Part shown: positions 62,051 to 64,000 of the stretch, piece by piece | How positions within the stretch are numbered: position 1 is the stretch's first letter | Layout: each line of letters starts with the position of its first letter | Made by a program: the position numbers and the translations under genes | The notes under the pieces: generated by a model | The model's database searches: none | Told to the model about the DNA's origin: nothing | What the model saw: the letters and a program-made list of their open reading frames with translations, nothing else | NCBI GenBank assembly: GCA_965240325.2 | Contig: OZ251238.1 | Location: 1,426,001-1,490,000 of the forward strand | Direction: 5' to 3' | DNA from: Rebecca billardiae RCC1528 | Lineage: Eukaryota > Haptophyta | DNA length: 64,000 nucleotides

Positions 62051-64000
62051 TCAGAGCGAGACCCACTTTTTGGATGCGTTGAAGTGGAACGTCTTCCGGC
62101 CCAGCACCGCGCCGTGCGAGGGCGCGTAGTAGGCCGGGCCGGGCGCGCGGCCGGCTGCGCCGAGCGCGGGCGCGGCGGCGGCGGCGGCGGGCGGGCGGCG
62201 CGCGCGGACGGGAGGTGAGCCTTTGCTTTTTGAATTCAAAAGGGCCCCGTGATGGTCTTTGGCGGCCGCGCGCGCGCGCTGGCCGCCCGGCCGGCTGGCC
62301 GCGAGCGAGGGCGGCGCCGTGGCTGGGCATGATGCGCCGCGCGGCGCGGCGCGCACCGTCTGGGCCCGCAGCCGTCCTGCTCACGCCGCTCATGAAGACG
62401 CTCGACGAGATCGCCGCCTCCTCGTCCACGCCGCGGAGCGTCTTGTGCCCGGAGGCGGTGGGCGCGTTGCGCGTGTCATACGCGCCCGGCCCCGGCGTGC
62501 CTTGGAGCATCACCCGCGAGTGGCGCTGCACCGGGTGGCCGAAGCGGTCCTGTGTGCGCGCGGCGGCGCGAGAGGGCGGCAGGCGGGGCGATCACGGCGC
62601 GCGGCGGGCGAGCACGGGCGTGTGAGGGCGGGACTTGAGAGCGCGCGCGAGCCGCGCCGCGCGGCGGCAGGCGCGACGGCCACGAGCCGCGCGGCGGCGG
62701 GCGGGCCGGGGCGCGCGGCGCAGCGGCCGCGTGTCGCCGCGACCGCGCCCCGGCCCGGCCGCCGGGGCGGGGCCGCGGCGGCCGGGCCGCACGGCGGCCG
62801 GGCGCGCACGCGCGGCCCCGCCGCCGTGCGCGCTCGGCCGCTGGCGCCGGCGCCCGGACCGTGCCGCCGCCTCGGCAGGGCGCGGCGCGCGCGCGGCGCG
62901 GGCGCCGGCGAGCGGGCGGCGGCGCGCGCGGGCGCGGGCGCGCAGGCAGTCTGTTGCACGAACCGTGTTTCCAAATCGAAAGACGTGAGAAGGCCCGGCG
63001 GCGGCGTTCTTTGCGTAGGCGTCGGTGACCACCTGGGGTGCGTACGTGCCGGGCCCTGGCGTCACCGCCGCCGCGAGCGCCGGAGGCACGCCGCCGCCCG
63101 CGCCCACGCCCACCGCGCCGCCGTTCGGCGGCGGCGGCGCACTCGAGACGCCGAGTGTGATTTCTCTCGGAAGCTTTGGCGCGGCTGAGTTCGGCTCGGA
63201 GAGCGTGCGCGCCACGCCGGAGGCGAATGGCGCGCTCGGCCCGCGGTGGAAGCCGTCGCGCCCGGACGCGCCGTGCGCCGGCCGCGGGTCGTACGCGCCT
63301 GCGCACGGCGGCGCAGCGCGGTGCGGCGCACGCGCGCGTCGGCCGTCGTCGCCGGTGGGTGCGCCGTGGGCAGCCGGCGCTGTAACCGCATCTGTAACCG
63401 CATCTGTAACCGCATCTGTAACCGCCAACAGGGGCGGGCGCGCGCGCGACGCACCTGGTCCGGGCGCGTCGCGTCCGGAGAGGAGCGCGGCGCCCGTCGC
63501 CGCCGCGAGCGTCGAGTTGGGCGGCGGGAAGCGCGGGTTGGTGGACGCGAACACGTGGCTCTGCTGCTGCGCGCGGCCGGGGCCGTGCGCGCCGCGGCCG
63601 GGCGCGGCCGCGGCCGCCGCCTCGCCGAGCGGCGGGGTTGGGTCGTAGCTGCCCGGACCCGGCAGCGGCCTGCTGTCGGCGCCGTCGGGGCGGAGCGCGC
63701 GCCCGCCCTTCGCCGGCTGGAACGGCCGCGACACCGCGCGCGCGTCCGAGCCCGTCGCCTTGTAGCGGTGCGAATCGTAATTGCCAGGTCCAGGGCTGGC
63801 TCGCGCGCCGGCGGCGGCGGGCGCGGTGCGGCGCGAGCGCGAGGCGAAGCCGACGCCGTAGCCGCGCTTGCCGATGGAGGGCGCGGAGCGGAGCACCGTC
63901 GAGCCCCCCGCGTCGTACGCGCCCGGCCCAGGCGCGTCGCTCACGCTGTCGAGCGAGAAGCGGCTTGCCTGCGAGCCGAAACCCTCGCGCGCGCGAGTGT
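62051..64000 (-). CDS. Sperm-tail PG-rich repeat (SHIPPO/ODF3-like) protein, 5' end outside the window
   Basis: Flagellar/ciliary microtubule-associated protein built of STPGR motifs. Exons visible from the 5' side: (beyond 64000)-63455, 63298 to about 62970, 62549-62357 and 62154-62051. Repeats seen in order are APGPGAYD, SPGPGNYDSHRYK, LPGPGSYDPTPP, APGPG/AYDPR (split by an intron), TPGPGTYAPQVV, TPGPGAYDTR and APGPAYYAPSHGAVLGR, ending NASKKWVSL. Clear introns have GTGCGT (63454-63299, 156 bp) and GTGCGC (62356-62155) donors. The donor of the exon ending near 62970 is uncertain (HVFRFGNT is followed by GTTCGT). The frame continues past 64000 (GFGSQASRFSLDSVSDAPG), so the N-terminus is not included. 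With beta-tubulin it supports a flagellated organism. Confidence 0.82.
63381..63426. repeat. 12-bp tandem repeat inside an intron
   Basis: Four copies of TGTAACCGCATC (last copy partial) lie within the intron at 63454-63299 of the PG-rich repeat gene. Too short and spacerless for any array-type system. Confidence 0.85.

Noticed and set aside
63381-63426. CRISPR-like or VNTR-gene interpretation of the 12-bp repeat
   Set aside because: No spacers, only four short units, and it lies inside an intron of a eukaryotic gene.

Overview
The window is nuclear DNA from a eukaryotic, flagellated, probably photosynthetic microalga; a haptophyte fits best, but this is inferred and not proved. The evidence is very GC-rich coding sequence, short spliceosomal introns that almost all begin GTGCG, long AT microsatellites and TGATGA/ATCATC-rich spacers between genes, beta-tubulin and a sperm-tail PG-rich repeat protein (flagella), an aldo-keto reductase with a twin-arginine, lumen-type leader (plastid), an algal hydroxyproline-rich surface protein, and a PDI-like protein with in-frame TGA codons at its active site (selenoprotein). 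Genes lie on both strands, often head to head. Exon chains given in the entries were assembled by hand and their summed lengths are multiples of three.

Layout. 1-13.5 kb: methyltransferase, prenylcysteine oxidase, beta-tubulin head to head with an Elongin A-like gene, a GT31-like glycosyltransferase, and two unknown proteins. 14.4-20.2 kb: leucine-rich-repeat protein, PP2C phosphatase, and the first of two XK-related-like membrane proteins. 20.9-30.8 kb: two divergent gene pairs that could form a cyclitol or sugar-derived metabolite locus. They are an aldo-keto reductase fused to a sugar-phosphate cyclase that looks most like 2-deoxy-scyllo-inosose synthase, a flavodoxin-ABM-ThuA fusion, a polyol/inositol-type MFS transporter, and an extended SDR. 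31.9-35.1 kb: a decayed non-canonical poly(A) polymerase/TUTase, then the second XK-like paralogue, so the two paralogues bracket the metabolic block. 35.1-38.2 kb: gene-poor, with a 405-bp tandem duplication. 38.2-45.2 kb: a second AKR with an intact catalytic tetrad, an ER PDI-like gene with a Sec-Gly-Sec-Sec motif and C-terminal KDEL, and an RPA large-subunit gene with two N-terminal OB modules. 45.9-55.5 kb: an SPPP-stalk/LRR surface protein and a 1,800-residue C2-like membrane protein. 55.5-62 kb: transposon-rich, with a 475-bp TIR element (MITE-like) and a young Copia-type LTR element that has lost gag, protease and the integrase core. 62-64 kb: the 3' part of a sperm-tail PG-rich repeat gene that runs off the window.

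The two strongest leads are the multi-selenocysteine PDI-like gene at 40054-41164 and the AKR-cyclase / flavodoxin-ABM-ThuA / polyol-transporter / SDR neighbourhood at 20862-30778.
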